A stretch of 11,895 bases of DNA from Acidimicrobiaceae bacterium (GTDB taxonomy: Bacteria > Actinomycetota > Acidimicrobiia > Acidimicrobiales > RAAP-2), in assembly GCA_003164275.1 (NCBI GenBank), contig PLSY01000088.1:1-11895 (forward strand). Direction: 5' to 3'. Both the position numbers and the translations under genes were made by a program. A model generated the notes under the pieces. The model did no database searches, was not told the origin of the DNA, and worked only from the letters and a program-made list of their open reading frames with translations. This document shows positions 6,636 to 11,895 of this stretch, one piece after another (within the stretch, counting starts at the first letter, position 1; the number at the start of each line of letters is the position of its first letter).

Positions 6636-6660
6636 CAGTCGCTTGCCGACATGGCGACTG
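6636..6660 (+). terminator. Second hairpin downstream of the reductase
   Basis: CAGTCGC (6636-6642) and GCGACTG (6654-6660) form a perfect 7-bp stem with an 11-nt loop, 15 nt after the first hairpin. The two may act as a tandem terminator or 3'-end stabiliser. No T-tract is seen. Confidence 0.35.
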
Positions 6661-6750
6661 GCGAGAAGGGGGCGCGTTGATTCCCAGCTTGATGGCACTT
6701 GTTCAAGAGAGCTTGGTCCGCCACTGACGGTGGTCGAGTCAACTCACCGG

Positions 6751-6780
6751 TTGTGAATAATTCGAAAGCGGAACCATAAT
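6751..6780 (+). promoter_or_regulatory. Promoter of the zinc-ribbon protein/amidase operon
   Basis: TTGTGA (6751-6756), an 18-nt spacer and CATAAT (6775-6780) make a good SigA-type promoter in an unusually AT-rich patch. Transcription would begin near 6787, followed by the GGGGAG ribosome-binding site at 6810-6815 and the ATG at 6826. Confidence 0.6.
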
Positions 6781-6825
6781 GGCGAGGCGGACTTAGATTT
6801 GCTCAAGGCGGGGAGTGAACGAAAA

Positions 6826-8208
6826 ATGGCGGAAGAAGCTAATAGTGGCGTGCAGGACGCGGCCGCATTCTGCGGCGACTGCGGGGCCCAATCCAACGGC
6901 GCAAGCTTCTGCCAACATTGTGGCAAGCGACTCAAGCGGCCCGCCGTATCAGTAGGGACCCGGCCGGTCCCTGGGGCTGAGGCCGTAGCAAGTCCCCAGG
7001 TGGCCAGAGGAGCCAGCCAAAACGGCCACCCGACGCCAGCGGCTCCAGTTGGCGAGCTACCGACAATGCCAGTGACGACATACGAGGCATACCCAACTCC
7101 TCCAGGAGGAACGAGAGCTCAGCCTTCTGCTGCGAACGACATTCGGCTACCCGGACCACCTGAGTTATCCGCCCCGCCGACCGTCTACATGGCGCCGAAG
7201 AACAGGTCGAACCGAGGTTGGCTCATTGCTGGAGTAGTTATCGGCGTGATTGCCATCGCCGGTGCGGCCATCGCGATTGTGTTGGCTCTTTCCAAGAAAA
7301 CGCAGGAGCCAACGTATTCGCAGCAGGTCACCCAAATTGTGCGACCGTTGCTGGCGGACAACCAAAAACTGGCAGTCGCAGTGCAGGGGCTGACCCCGAT
7401 TAGCAGCTCAGGCACCACACGCTTCATCTTGACCATTACCCAGAGTCAGCTCCAAACCTCGCAACAGCAACTGACCAACCTTCAAACCGGGGCCGCTAAC
7501 TCTTCTCTTTCGGCACAGGTCAACGCAGCCCTCTCGGCAGAGGGCCAGTGGTTGCAGAATGCTTCGGCTGTTCTCGCCACCCCATCGAGTCCCCTCGTAT
7601 CGCAACTGTCCGGTCTAGGCCTAGACGCACAAACAAAGCTCCGTGCTTTAGGGGCTTCGATTCCTGCTGCAATAGGCTCGACATTTCCGTCGTCAACCCA
7701 GATCGTGACCTATGTGTCTGCCGTCAACGCAAATGCACAGGCCAATGCGGCAGACACCCAATTCTCCAACCAGGTGATGGCCCTGCTGAACCAATCGACT
7801 CCCGTCTTCCAGCAGATCAACAGCTTCTACGAGCAGCTCCAATCTGCCGCCAACGGCGATGGAGCCACAATCACGCTCGCCCAAGCGGAGCAGCAAATTG
7901 AGGGCATCGTAGCCAGCCGTACTTCATTGGCAGCCGCCGCCCAGGCGCTCAATGCTGCGACCCCTGCCACCCAAGCGGTGGAGCCACTTCTAGTCACCGC
8001 GTTCAACGACAGCCTCAGGGATGACAACGATCTCGCCAGCTGCCTGAACGAGGCCAACGATGGTTCGGAGGCGTTCATCTTCCAGTCATGCCTTAGTTCG
8101 ACCACCGGAGACAGCAGCACGGCGACAACCGACAAGCAAGCTTTCCTCGCCGCATACAACCAACTTCGATCCAGCATCGGCCAGCCCTCCGTGAATCCGC
8201 AGTTCTAG
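6826..8208 (+). CDS. Zinc-ribbon, single-TM protein with large extracytoplasmic helical domain
   Basis: A 460-aa protein. Residues 15-36 form a zinc ribbon (FCGDCGAQSNGASFCQHCGK) with four Cys ligands at 16, 19, 29 and 32. Residues 37-130 are a Pro/Gly/Ala-rich linker. Residues 133-157 are one hydrophobic helix followed by KK, so the ribbon is predicted inside the cell and the rest outside. Residues 158-460 are Gln-, Ala- and Ser-rich and helical, with coiled-coil-like spacing around LQTSQQQLTNLQTG, plus two Cys near the end that could pair. The start is ATG 6826: GGGGAG at 6810-6815 would lie inside the coding region if the upstream TTG at 6799 were used. I do not recognise the extracytoplasmic domain. 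Since the amidase gene follows 8 nt later, a role in localising or controlling peptidoglycan cleavage is a reasonable guess, no more. Confidence 0.8.
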   Translation: MAEEANSGVQDAAAFCGDCGAQSNGASFCQHCGKRLKRPAVSVGTRPVPGAEAVASPQVARGASQNGHPTPAAPVGELPTMPVTTYEAYPTPPGGTRAQPSAANDIRLPGPPELSAPPTVYMAPKNRSNRGWLIAGVVIGVIAIAGAAIAIVLALSKKTQEPTYSQQVTQIVRPLLADNQKLAVAVQGLTPISSSGTTRFILTITQSQLQTSQQQLTNLQTGAANSSLSAQVNAALSAEGQWLQNASAVLATPSSPLVSQLSGLGLDAQTKLRALGASIPAAIGSTFPSSTQIVTYVSAVNANAQANAADTQFSNQVMALLNQSTPVFQQINSFYEQLQSAANGDGATITLAQAEQQIEGIVASRTSLAAAAQALNAATPATQAVEPLLVTAFNDSLRDDNDLASCLNEANDGSEAFIFQSCLSSTTGDSSTATTDKQAFLAAYNQLRSSIGQPSVNPQF

Positions 8209-8216
8209 GCACTCGC

Positions 8217-9110
8217 TTGCGCTCCAGCCTTCGTGCGTCAGCAGCACTAACCACACGGGTCTGCCGCGCTGCCATCCTCATTCTGGCGTTGTGCCTCTCG
8301 GTCCTCCTTCTCGCATCATGCGATTTGTCGTCAAAAGCACAATCTGCGCCCAAGGAAACGACGACCAGTAGTTCTGCCCCCGTGACGACGACCTCGACTA
8401 CGACCGCACCTACGACAACAACCACTACTGCCAATGCCCTACCCGCTGGACAACCGCTAGCCGGCAAGATCGTGGGAATCGATCCTGGGCACAACGGACT
8501 GAACTACACCGACCCGAGCTTTTTGAACCAGCAGGTCTTCAACGGTCGAGAGATGGAAGATTGCGACACGACCGGGACTGAGACCGCGTCCGGGTACACC
8601 GAGGCAGAGTTCAACTTCAACGTCGCTCAGCTTCTGACGACAGACCTTCAAGGCGAGGGAGCGAAGGTCGTGTTGACTCGGACGACCAATAGCGGCGTTG
8701 GCCCGTGTGTCGCTAAGAGGGCGGAGATACTCAACGCAGCCGATGCGAATGTGGCGATCGACATCCATGCCGATGGTGGACCCACCAGCGGACGTGGGTT
8801 TGCCATTCTCGAGCCCGTGGCCGATGGACCCAATAGCGCAGTGATCGCGCCTTCAGTGGCATTTGGCTCTGACATCAAAGCAAGCTTCCTCACTGTCACA
8901 GGGATGCCAATAAGCACCTACGACGGGACGAACGGGTTTACCTACCGAGATGACCTCGCCGGTCTGAACCTGACAACGGTTCCGAAGGTTCTAATCGAGT
9001 GCGGCAACATGCAAAATGCCACGGATTCAGCACTGCTCATATCGCCTCAGTTTCAGCAGAACGCCGCACTCGCTCTTGCTCTGGCCATCACGAACTTTCT
9101 GACTGCGTAG
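8217..9110 (+). CDS. Lipoprotein N-acetylmuramoyl-L-alanine amidase (Amidase_3 family)
   Basis: A 297-aa zinc amidase that cuts the bond between MurNAc and the stem peptide. A signal peptide ends in the lipobox LASC (Cys35), so the mature protein is probably a lipid-anchored surface enzyme. A Thr-rich linker (about 48-71) leads to the catalytic domain (about 83-297). The zinc ligands are His92 in IDPGHNG, Glu131 in YTEAEFNFNVA and His184 in DIHADGG; the catalytic Glu261 is in VLIECGNMQN. Cys116 and Cys164 could form a disulfide, as described for the mycobacterial periplasmic amidase of this family. TTG 8217 is the start needed to include the basic n-region of the signal peptide; no better ATG or GTG exists upstream of the hydrophobic core. 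It is 8 nt after the zinc-ribbon gene, so the two are very likely co-transcribed. Confidence 0.9.
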   Translation: MRSSLRASAALTTRVCRAAILILALCLSVLLLASCDLSSKAQSAPKETTTSSSAPVTTTSTTTAPTTTTTTANALPAGQPLAGKIVGIDPGHNGLNYTDPSFLNQQVFNGREMEDCDTTGTETASGYTEAEFNFNVAQLLTTDLQGEGAKVVLTRTTNSGVGPCVAKRAEILNAADANVAIDIHADGGPTSGRGFAILEPVADGPNSAVIAPSVAFGSDIKASFLTVTGMPISTYDGTNGFTYRDDLAGLNLTTVPKVLIECGNMQNATDSALLISPQFQQNAALALALAITNFLTA

Positions 9111-9333
9111 TGGATCCGAGAGGCTCCAAGAGCAACAAGTGGGCTACCTGCATCGCTATGCGGCAGAGGCGAGATGATGCCGGTCATTTTGGGGGGCCAC
9201 TCCCCGTCTGGCACTCGTCAGTACCGAAGACGTGAGCGCCAACGACTATTCCCTGCTCCTCGCATAGGTCAGCTCCGCATCTCGAGACCAGACTGCGCCC
9301 TGGCCACCTGCCCCTTGCGTCCTCCAGATACCC
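9111..9333. other. Spacer between convergent amidase and cupin genes
   Basis: No gene is supported here on either strand. The only structure seen is a weak GC hairpin, GGGG (9193-9196), ccact, CCCC (9202-9205), bracketed by TGCC (9178-9181) and GGCA (9210-9213). It might terminate transcription from either side, but there is no T-tract. Confidence 0.3.
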
Positions 9334-9861
9334 TCATTCTCGGTTGTCGCTGCCACCAGACCAATGGTCGCGAAAGTCCTCCAGCCACGGCGGGAGTTGA
9401 ATGGGCGGATCCGGCAGGACTTGGACCCCGCGCTCATCCAGGACCTGTTGGAACAGTTCGGGCTGGTCACCCCATGAGCGCGGGTCACCCATCATCACCT
9501 CGAACATCGTGGCACCTTCATCGCCGGCGACGATGGGTCCGAATGCCGCTCCAAAGGGAAGCTCGATGTGGGTTCCCTTCGGACACCACCGATCTTGATA
9601 CCAGGCTCCTCCCTCGATGATGTAAATCACGTGAGGGGAGAGATGACCGTGTCGACGGACGATCATCCCCGGGGAGAAAACTGCCAACAGGCTTAGGTAT
9701 TGCGGATCCTCAGAAAAGGCAAACCACGTCTCAAAGATTGTCCCTTCAGTCCCGTCAGGGTTCTGCTGGCGGCGAACCATTTGCCGCATCGTTTCGTCGA
9801 CATGCCGAAACACGGGCTCCTTCCCTGCGATTGGTAGTGACGCCCCGCTGTCAACATCCAC
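9334..9861 (-). CDS. Cupin-fold protein
   Basis: A 175-aa protein. The start is GTG 9861 with a near-perfect GGAGGT 6 nt upstream, better than the ribosome-binding sites of most neighbours. A single cupin barrel is visible: FSPGMIVRRHGHLSPHVIYIIEGG (residues 62-85) contains a G-x5-H-x-H motif with His71 and His73, followed by His77 and then the conserved Gly84. Acidic Glu of the usual motif is replaced in position by His77, with Glu83 further on. The second motif is around GTHIELPFGAAFGPIVAG (96-113), with His98 a candidate ligand. The family includes metal-dependent dioxygenases, isomerases and small-molecule sensors, so function cannot be narrowed. It is alone on its strand between convergent and divergent neighbours. 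Confidence 0.75.
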   Translation of the reverse strand: MDVDSGASLPIAGKEPVFRHVDETMRQMVRRQQNPDGTEGTIFETWFAFSEDPQYLSLLAVFSPGMIVRRHGHLSPHVIYIIEGGAWYQDRWCPKGTHIELPFGAAFGPIVAGDEGATMFEVMMGDPRSWGDQPELFQQVLDERGVQVLPDPPIQLPPWLEDFRDHWSGGSDNRE

Positions 9862-9908
9862 GAATCCACCTCCACTGGCTGACCGTTTCTTCAGGAGTAC
9901 TCAAATCC

Positions 9909-9962
9909 AGTCTGATCCGATCAGTAGAGCACGACCGCTTGATCGTCATCCCGGATCAGACT
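9909..9962. repeat. Perfect 11-bp inverted repeat with nested palindrome
   Basis: AGTCTGATCCG (9909-9919) and CGGATCAGACT (9952-9962) are perfect arms around a 32-nt spacer. The left arm also belongs to a second palindrome, CTGATC-c-GATCAG (9912-9924), so two alternative pairings exist. A short ACGA/TCGT pair (9931-9934 with 9943-9946) lies inside the spacer. The element starts 48 bp upstream of the cupin start, a normal operator distance. It may regulate the cupin gene, the divergent cytochrome b operon, or both. Confidence 0.55.
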
Positions 9963-9978
9963 TCGGACTCCCCCGCAC

Positions 9979-9999
9979 CCTCAGCTGTCGAAGCTGAGG
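9979..9999. repeat. Perfect 8-bp stem hairpin
   Basis: CCTCAGCT (9979-9986), a 5-nt loop gtcga, and AGCTGAGG (9992-9999). It is the most stable simple hairpin in the spacer before the cytochrome b operon. No T-tract follows on either strand, and no gene ends nearby, so a terminator role is not obvious unless a leader transcript exists. Confidence 0.5.
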
Positions 10000-10021
10000 C
10001 CCCAACACAGGATGAGGACTT

Positions 10022-10054
10022 GGTCGAGTTTGGGTCAACCTCGAGCCCTCGACC
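10022..10054. repeat. Perfect 7-bp inverted repeat GGTCGAG/CTCGACC
   Basis: GGTCGAG (10022-10028) pairs with CTCGACC (10048-10054) across 19 nt; a CTCGAG palindrome at 10040-10045 offers a competing pairing. Just downstream is a short TCCC-cgta-GGGA hairpin (10071-10082). Confidence 0.42.
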
Positions 10055-10232
10055 TGGGAAGTCGGACCTCTCCCCGTAGGGATCGGACGCTGCCTGCTAC
10101 GTGGGAGCAACGAGGCAACCGATCATGATCCGCGGCTCCCGGCCCGAATTGGCCGATACTGAACCATTCGGGACTTTCGGCCCTAGATGGCGAAACCTCC
10201 CTTCCGTAATCTCAACTGCAGGAGGTCACACC

Positions 10233-10412
10233 ATGCCGGGGAGCGCAGTAGCAACACTGCTGGGAAGTCTGATCAATCTCAACGGATCGGGTCATTACAT
10301 CCACTGGGGCTTCATCCAAATCTCAGTGGCCAATGTGATCCTGATCGGTTTGATGATCGTCGTCTTCATCGCCGCAATTCTCATCCCGTTTCATCGACGG
10401 GGGGGTCGTTGA
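10233..10412 (+). CDS. Small single-TM protein of a cytochrome b operon
   Basis: A 59-aa protein with a perfect AGGAGGT 6 nt before ATG 10233, so it is probably well translated. The N-terminal 20 residues are small and polar. The segment GHYIHWGFIQISVAN (20-34) leads into a hydrophobic helix (about 28-51) that ends with PFHRRGGR, a positive-inside tail, predicting N-terminus outside. The frame is open upstream to 10101, but that part lacks a ribosome-binding site and is not membrane-like. It ends 5 nt before the cytochrome b gene. Similar small IHWG-containing membrane proteins beside such cytochrome b genes are familiar to me from actinobacterial genomes, though I cannot confirm this here. 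It is probably an accessory subunit; His21 and His24 near the membrane edge are notable. Confidence 0.75.
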   Translation: MPGSAVATLLGSLINLNGSGHYIHWGFIQISVANVILIGLMIVVFIAAILIPFHRRGGR

Positions 10413-10417
10413 GACCG

Positions 10418-11149
10418 ATGACAGTAGAAACTGACTCTGTCAGCGAGGTCCCAGTCGACGTCGCTGCCGATCTCCCCGAAGATGCAGACCAGTGGACAGC
10501 CAAGCTGCGTCATGCCGCCGTCGAGGCCTTGCCTCCGCAACGCCTCATGCCAGACCGTCAGCCCGCCTACGTGGCATCGTGGATCTACGTCTTCGGCGTT
10601 CTGACCCTTGCCGCACTGGCCGTGGTGATCGTCACTGGGTCAGTGCTCTCCATCTTCGGGCCCACGTGGTGGCACGTCTCGTCAACGGGGCTGTTCGTCA
10701 ACTCCCTCCACTTGTGGAGCGTCGAGGTCTTCTTCTTTGCCATGGTCGTCCACCTCTGGGGAAAGTTCTTCATGGCCGCCTGGCGCGGGAGACGCCGTGC
10801 CACTTGGATCACCGGGGTCGTCTCCTTCGTTGTATCGGTCGGAGCTGCCTTCACGGGTTACTTGTCTCAACAGAATTTCGACTCCCAGTGGATCAGCACT
10901 CAGGCGAAGGACGGGATCAACTCGACCGGTGCCGGAGCGATCTTCAACGTCACCAACTTCGGCCAGATGCTCATGTGGCACATCATGCTCTTGCCTCTTG
11001 TGGTCGTAGCCCTAGTTGGCCTGCACGTTCTTCTGGTTCGCCGACGGGGCGTGGTTCCGCCTTTCGACCTGCCAAATCAACATGAAGTGGTCGTGGACCC
11101 TGGCAACCTGACGACAGCAACCGCAGCCAATCTCGAGGACCAGTCATGA
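10418..11149 (+). CDS. Short cytochrome b (b6-type N-terminal four-helix domain)
   Basis: A 243-aa membrane protein corresponding to the di-heme four-helix half of cytochrome b from bc1/b6f-type quinol oxidoreductases. After a polar N-terminal region of about 50 residues come four helices (about 55-79, 92-118, 130-149 and 185-207). Heme ligands are His98 and His112 in helix 2 (LHLWSVEVFFFAMVVHLWGK) and His188 and His203 in helix 4 (MWHIMLLPLVVVALVGLH). The helix 4 spacing of 15 is that of chloroplast/cyanobacterial cytochrome b6, not the 14 of mitochondrial-type cytochrome b. The usual GY-x-LPWGQ segment after helix 3 is replaced by GYLSQQNFDSQW, so the quinol site must differ. ATG 10418 is 5 nt after the small-protein stop; the long frame upstream to 10187 only overlaps that gene. 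The stop overlaps the next ATG. Confidence 0.9.
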   Translation: MTVETDSVSEVPVDVAADLPEDADQWTAKLRHAAVEALPPQRLMPDRQPAYVASWIYVFGVLTLAALAVVIVTGSVLSIFGPTWWHVSSTGLFVNSLHLWSVEVFFFAMVVHLWGKFFMAAWRGRRRATWITGVVSFVVSVGAAFTGYLSQQNFDSQWISTQAKDGINSTGAGAIFNVTNFGQMLMWHIMLLPLVVVALVGLHVLLVRRRGVVPPFDLPNQHEVVVDPGNLTTATAANLEDQS

Positions 11150-11895
11150 GCTCCCCAGCGGAGGGATCTATCCATCGCCGCGGACGTCGCTTCAAGCCAG
11201 ACCGTGACGTAGAGGAGTGGCACGGAAAGTACTTGCCCTACGACCTCGTGAAGGAATTCCTCATCGCGCTCGTCGTCGTCGTCCTCTTGGTTGTCGCTCT
11301 CGCCGTGGTGTTTTCGTCGCCCGACGAGACGCCGGTCACAGTGAAGTCATGGTCGACTGCGAACCCGGTCGACTTCGCTCAAACAGCCATCACCGAGCTT
11401 GACGGGACGAGCGGAACCGCCACCTACGGCCCTCCGTACAACAGCACGGCCGGGGCTTCCCAGTCGATCGGCTTCTTTTCACCTGAGAGCTGGTTCGGCG
11501 TCCACCACCCGATTAACACAGCCAATGACTACGTCATCTCGCCTCTGAAGACACTGCCCGGCCAACCGGGTCTGGATGCGGCGATCGCCACCTACAACTC
11601 CGCGTCACCGAACCAGCAGGCAAGCTGGACCGCGGCCTACGAGAAGGCTGTGGCCCACGCCACCTCTGAAGGTGGGACCCTGAAGGTCCCGGCGGGGCCG
11701 TATGGACCAGTGGGCGAGATGATCGGATCGCTCACGTCGATGGCTCGCAGTGGTGCTCTTGATGGAGCGTTGCTGAGCTCCCGCCAGTTCTACGGGACCG
11801 ACTACACGAAGCCGCTCCTGTTCATCGCCGACGGCACCTATCTGTCGGATCTCGCCCAGCAACAGCACCTTACGGGCGACCAGTGGGGCATGATG
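11146..11895 (+). CDS. Cytochrome b-associated membrane subunit with extracytoplasmic domain (partial)
   Basis: The gene starts at ATG 11146, overlapping the cytochrome b stop as ATGA, so translation is likely coupled; 250 residues are visible and the frame runs off the window. Residues 1-35 are basic and cytoplasmic, with YLPYDLVKEF (29-38) leading into a single helix (about 36-56), then SSPDETP and SWSTANPVDF. This beginning resembles the first helix of the cytochrome b C-terminal half/subunit IV (P-Y-x-x-K-[DE] before the helix, P-[DE] and ANP after it). Instead of the expected second helix and PEWY motif, at least 180 residues of soluble, Gly/Ser/Tyr-rich sequence follow (for example TATYGPPYN and PAGPYGPVGEM). 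No CxxCH heme motif is visible in the part seen. It is most likely a partner subunit of the cytochrome b; more helices may follow outside the window. Confidence 0.75.
   Translation, partial: MSSPAEGSIHRRGRRFKPDRDVEEWHGKYLPYDLVKEFLIALVVVVLLVVALAVVFSSPDETPVTVKSWSTANPVDFAQTAITELDGTSGTATYGPPYNSTAGASQSIGFFSPESWFGVHHPINTANDYVISPLKTLPGQPGLDAAIATYNSASPNQQASWTAAYEKAVAHATSEGGTLKVPAGPYGPVGEMIGSLTSMARSGALDGALLSSRQFYGTDYTKPLLFIADGTYLSDLAQQQHLTGDQWGMM

Larger units (their letters stand above)
9862..10232. promoter_or_regulatory. Gene-free spacer between cupin and cytochrome b operon
   Basis: These 371 bp contain no convincing gene. Besides the inverted repeats listed separately, there is a perfect 10-bp palindrome GATCATGATC (10121-10130) and CGGCC-cgaatt-GGCCG (10140-10155). 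GATC occurs seven times between 9914 and 10130. I see no clear -35/-10 pair for the rightward operon; TAATCT (10207-10212) is the best -10 candidate but has no good -35. A perfect Shine-Dalgarno AGGAGGT (10220-10226) closes the region. Confidence 0.45.

Noticed and set aside
8340..8435. ACG/ACC-rich repeated stretch considered as a tandem DNA repeat
   Set aside because: It encodes the Thr-rich linker of the lipoprotein amidase with varied codons, so it is a protein low-complexity linker and not a DNA repeat array.
9174..9620. 148-aa plus-strand frame between the amidase gene and the cupin gene
   Set aside because: It overlaps the cupin coding region in antisense, is Pro/Arg/His-rich, and has no recognisable motif.
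9738..10079. 113-aa plus-strand frame through the spacer before the cytochrome b operon
   Set aside because: It starts within the antisense of the cupin gene, has no ribosome-binding site, and its sequence reads through the palindromes with no domain character.
10187..10417. N-terminal extension of cytochrome b to 10187
   Set aside because: The extra 77 residues are the small membrane protein read in the wrong frame; ATG 10418 gives the normal tight operon spacing.

Overview
The window is high-GC bacterial DNA, most likely from an actinomycete-type organism (Actinomycetota). Several starts are GTG or TTG, one antitoxin appears to be leaderless, genes are short and change strand often, and the cytochrome b operon includes a small membrane protein of a type I associate with this phylum. 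No rRNA, tRNA, CRISPR array or insertion sequence was recognised.

Layout. The left edge (3-209, +) holds the C-terminal tail of a probable MDR-family oxidoreductase. It converges on a double-hotdog thioesterase-like gene (227-1027, -). A divergent spacer of about 290 bp with two operator-like inverted repeats separates this from a family 2 glycosyltransferase (1314-2276, +). Next comes a type II toxin-antitoxin pair, a Phd/YefM-type antitoxin plus a PIN-domain toxin (2395-3051, +), closed by a hairpin. A resistance or detoxification module follows: a 14-TM DHA2 efflux transporter (3097-4578, -), its upstream TetR regulator (4780-5424, -), and a divergent aldo/keto reductase (5551-6594, +). 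A perfect TTACCTC-N10-GAGGTAA repeat lies in front of the transporter, and a TTCCA/TGGAA cluster overlaps a good promoter in front of the reductase.

The right half starts with a two-gene envelope unit: a zinc-ribbon, single-TM protein with a large extracytoplasmic helical domain (6826-8208, +) and, 8 nt later, a lipoprotein N-acetylmuramoyl-L-alanine amidase with an intact zinc site (8217-9110, +). A cupin gene (9334-9861, -) stands alone. Between it and the last operon is about 370 bp of gene-free DNA with several perfect inverted repeats.

The last operon (10233 to the window end, +) encodes a 59-aa single-TM protein, a short cytochrome b with b6-type heme-ligand spacing, and the start of a membrane protein whose first helix resembles the cytochrome b C-terminal half but which then carries a large extracytoplasmic domain. 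The three genes are tightly packed (5-nt gap, then an ATGA overlap) and probably form one membrane redox complex. This operon and its structured upstream region are the least conventional part of the window.
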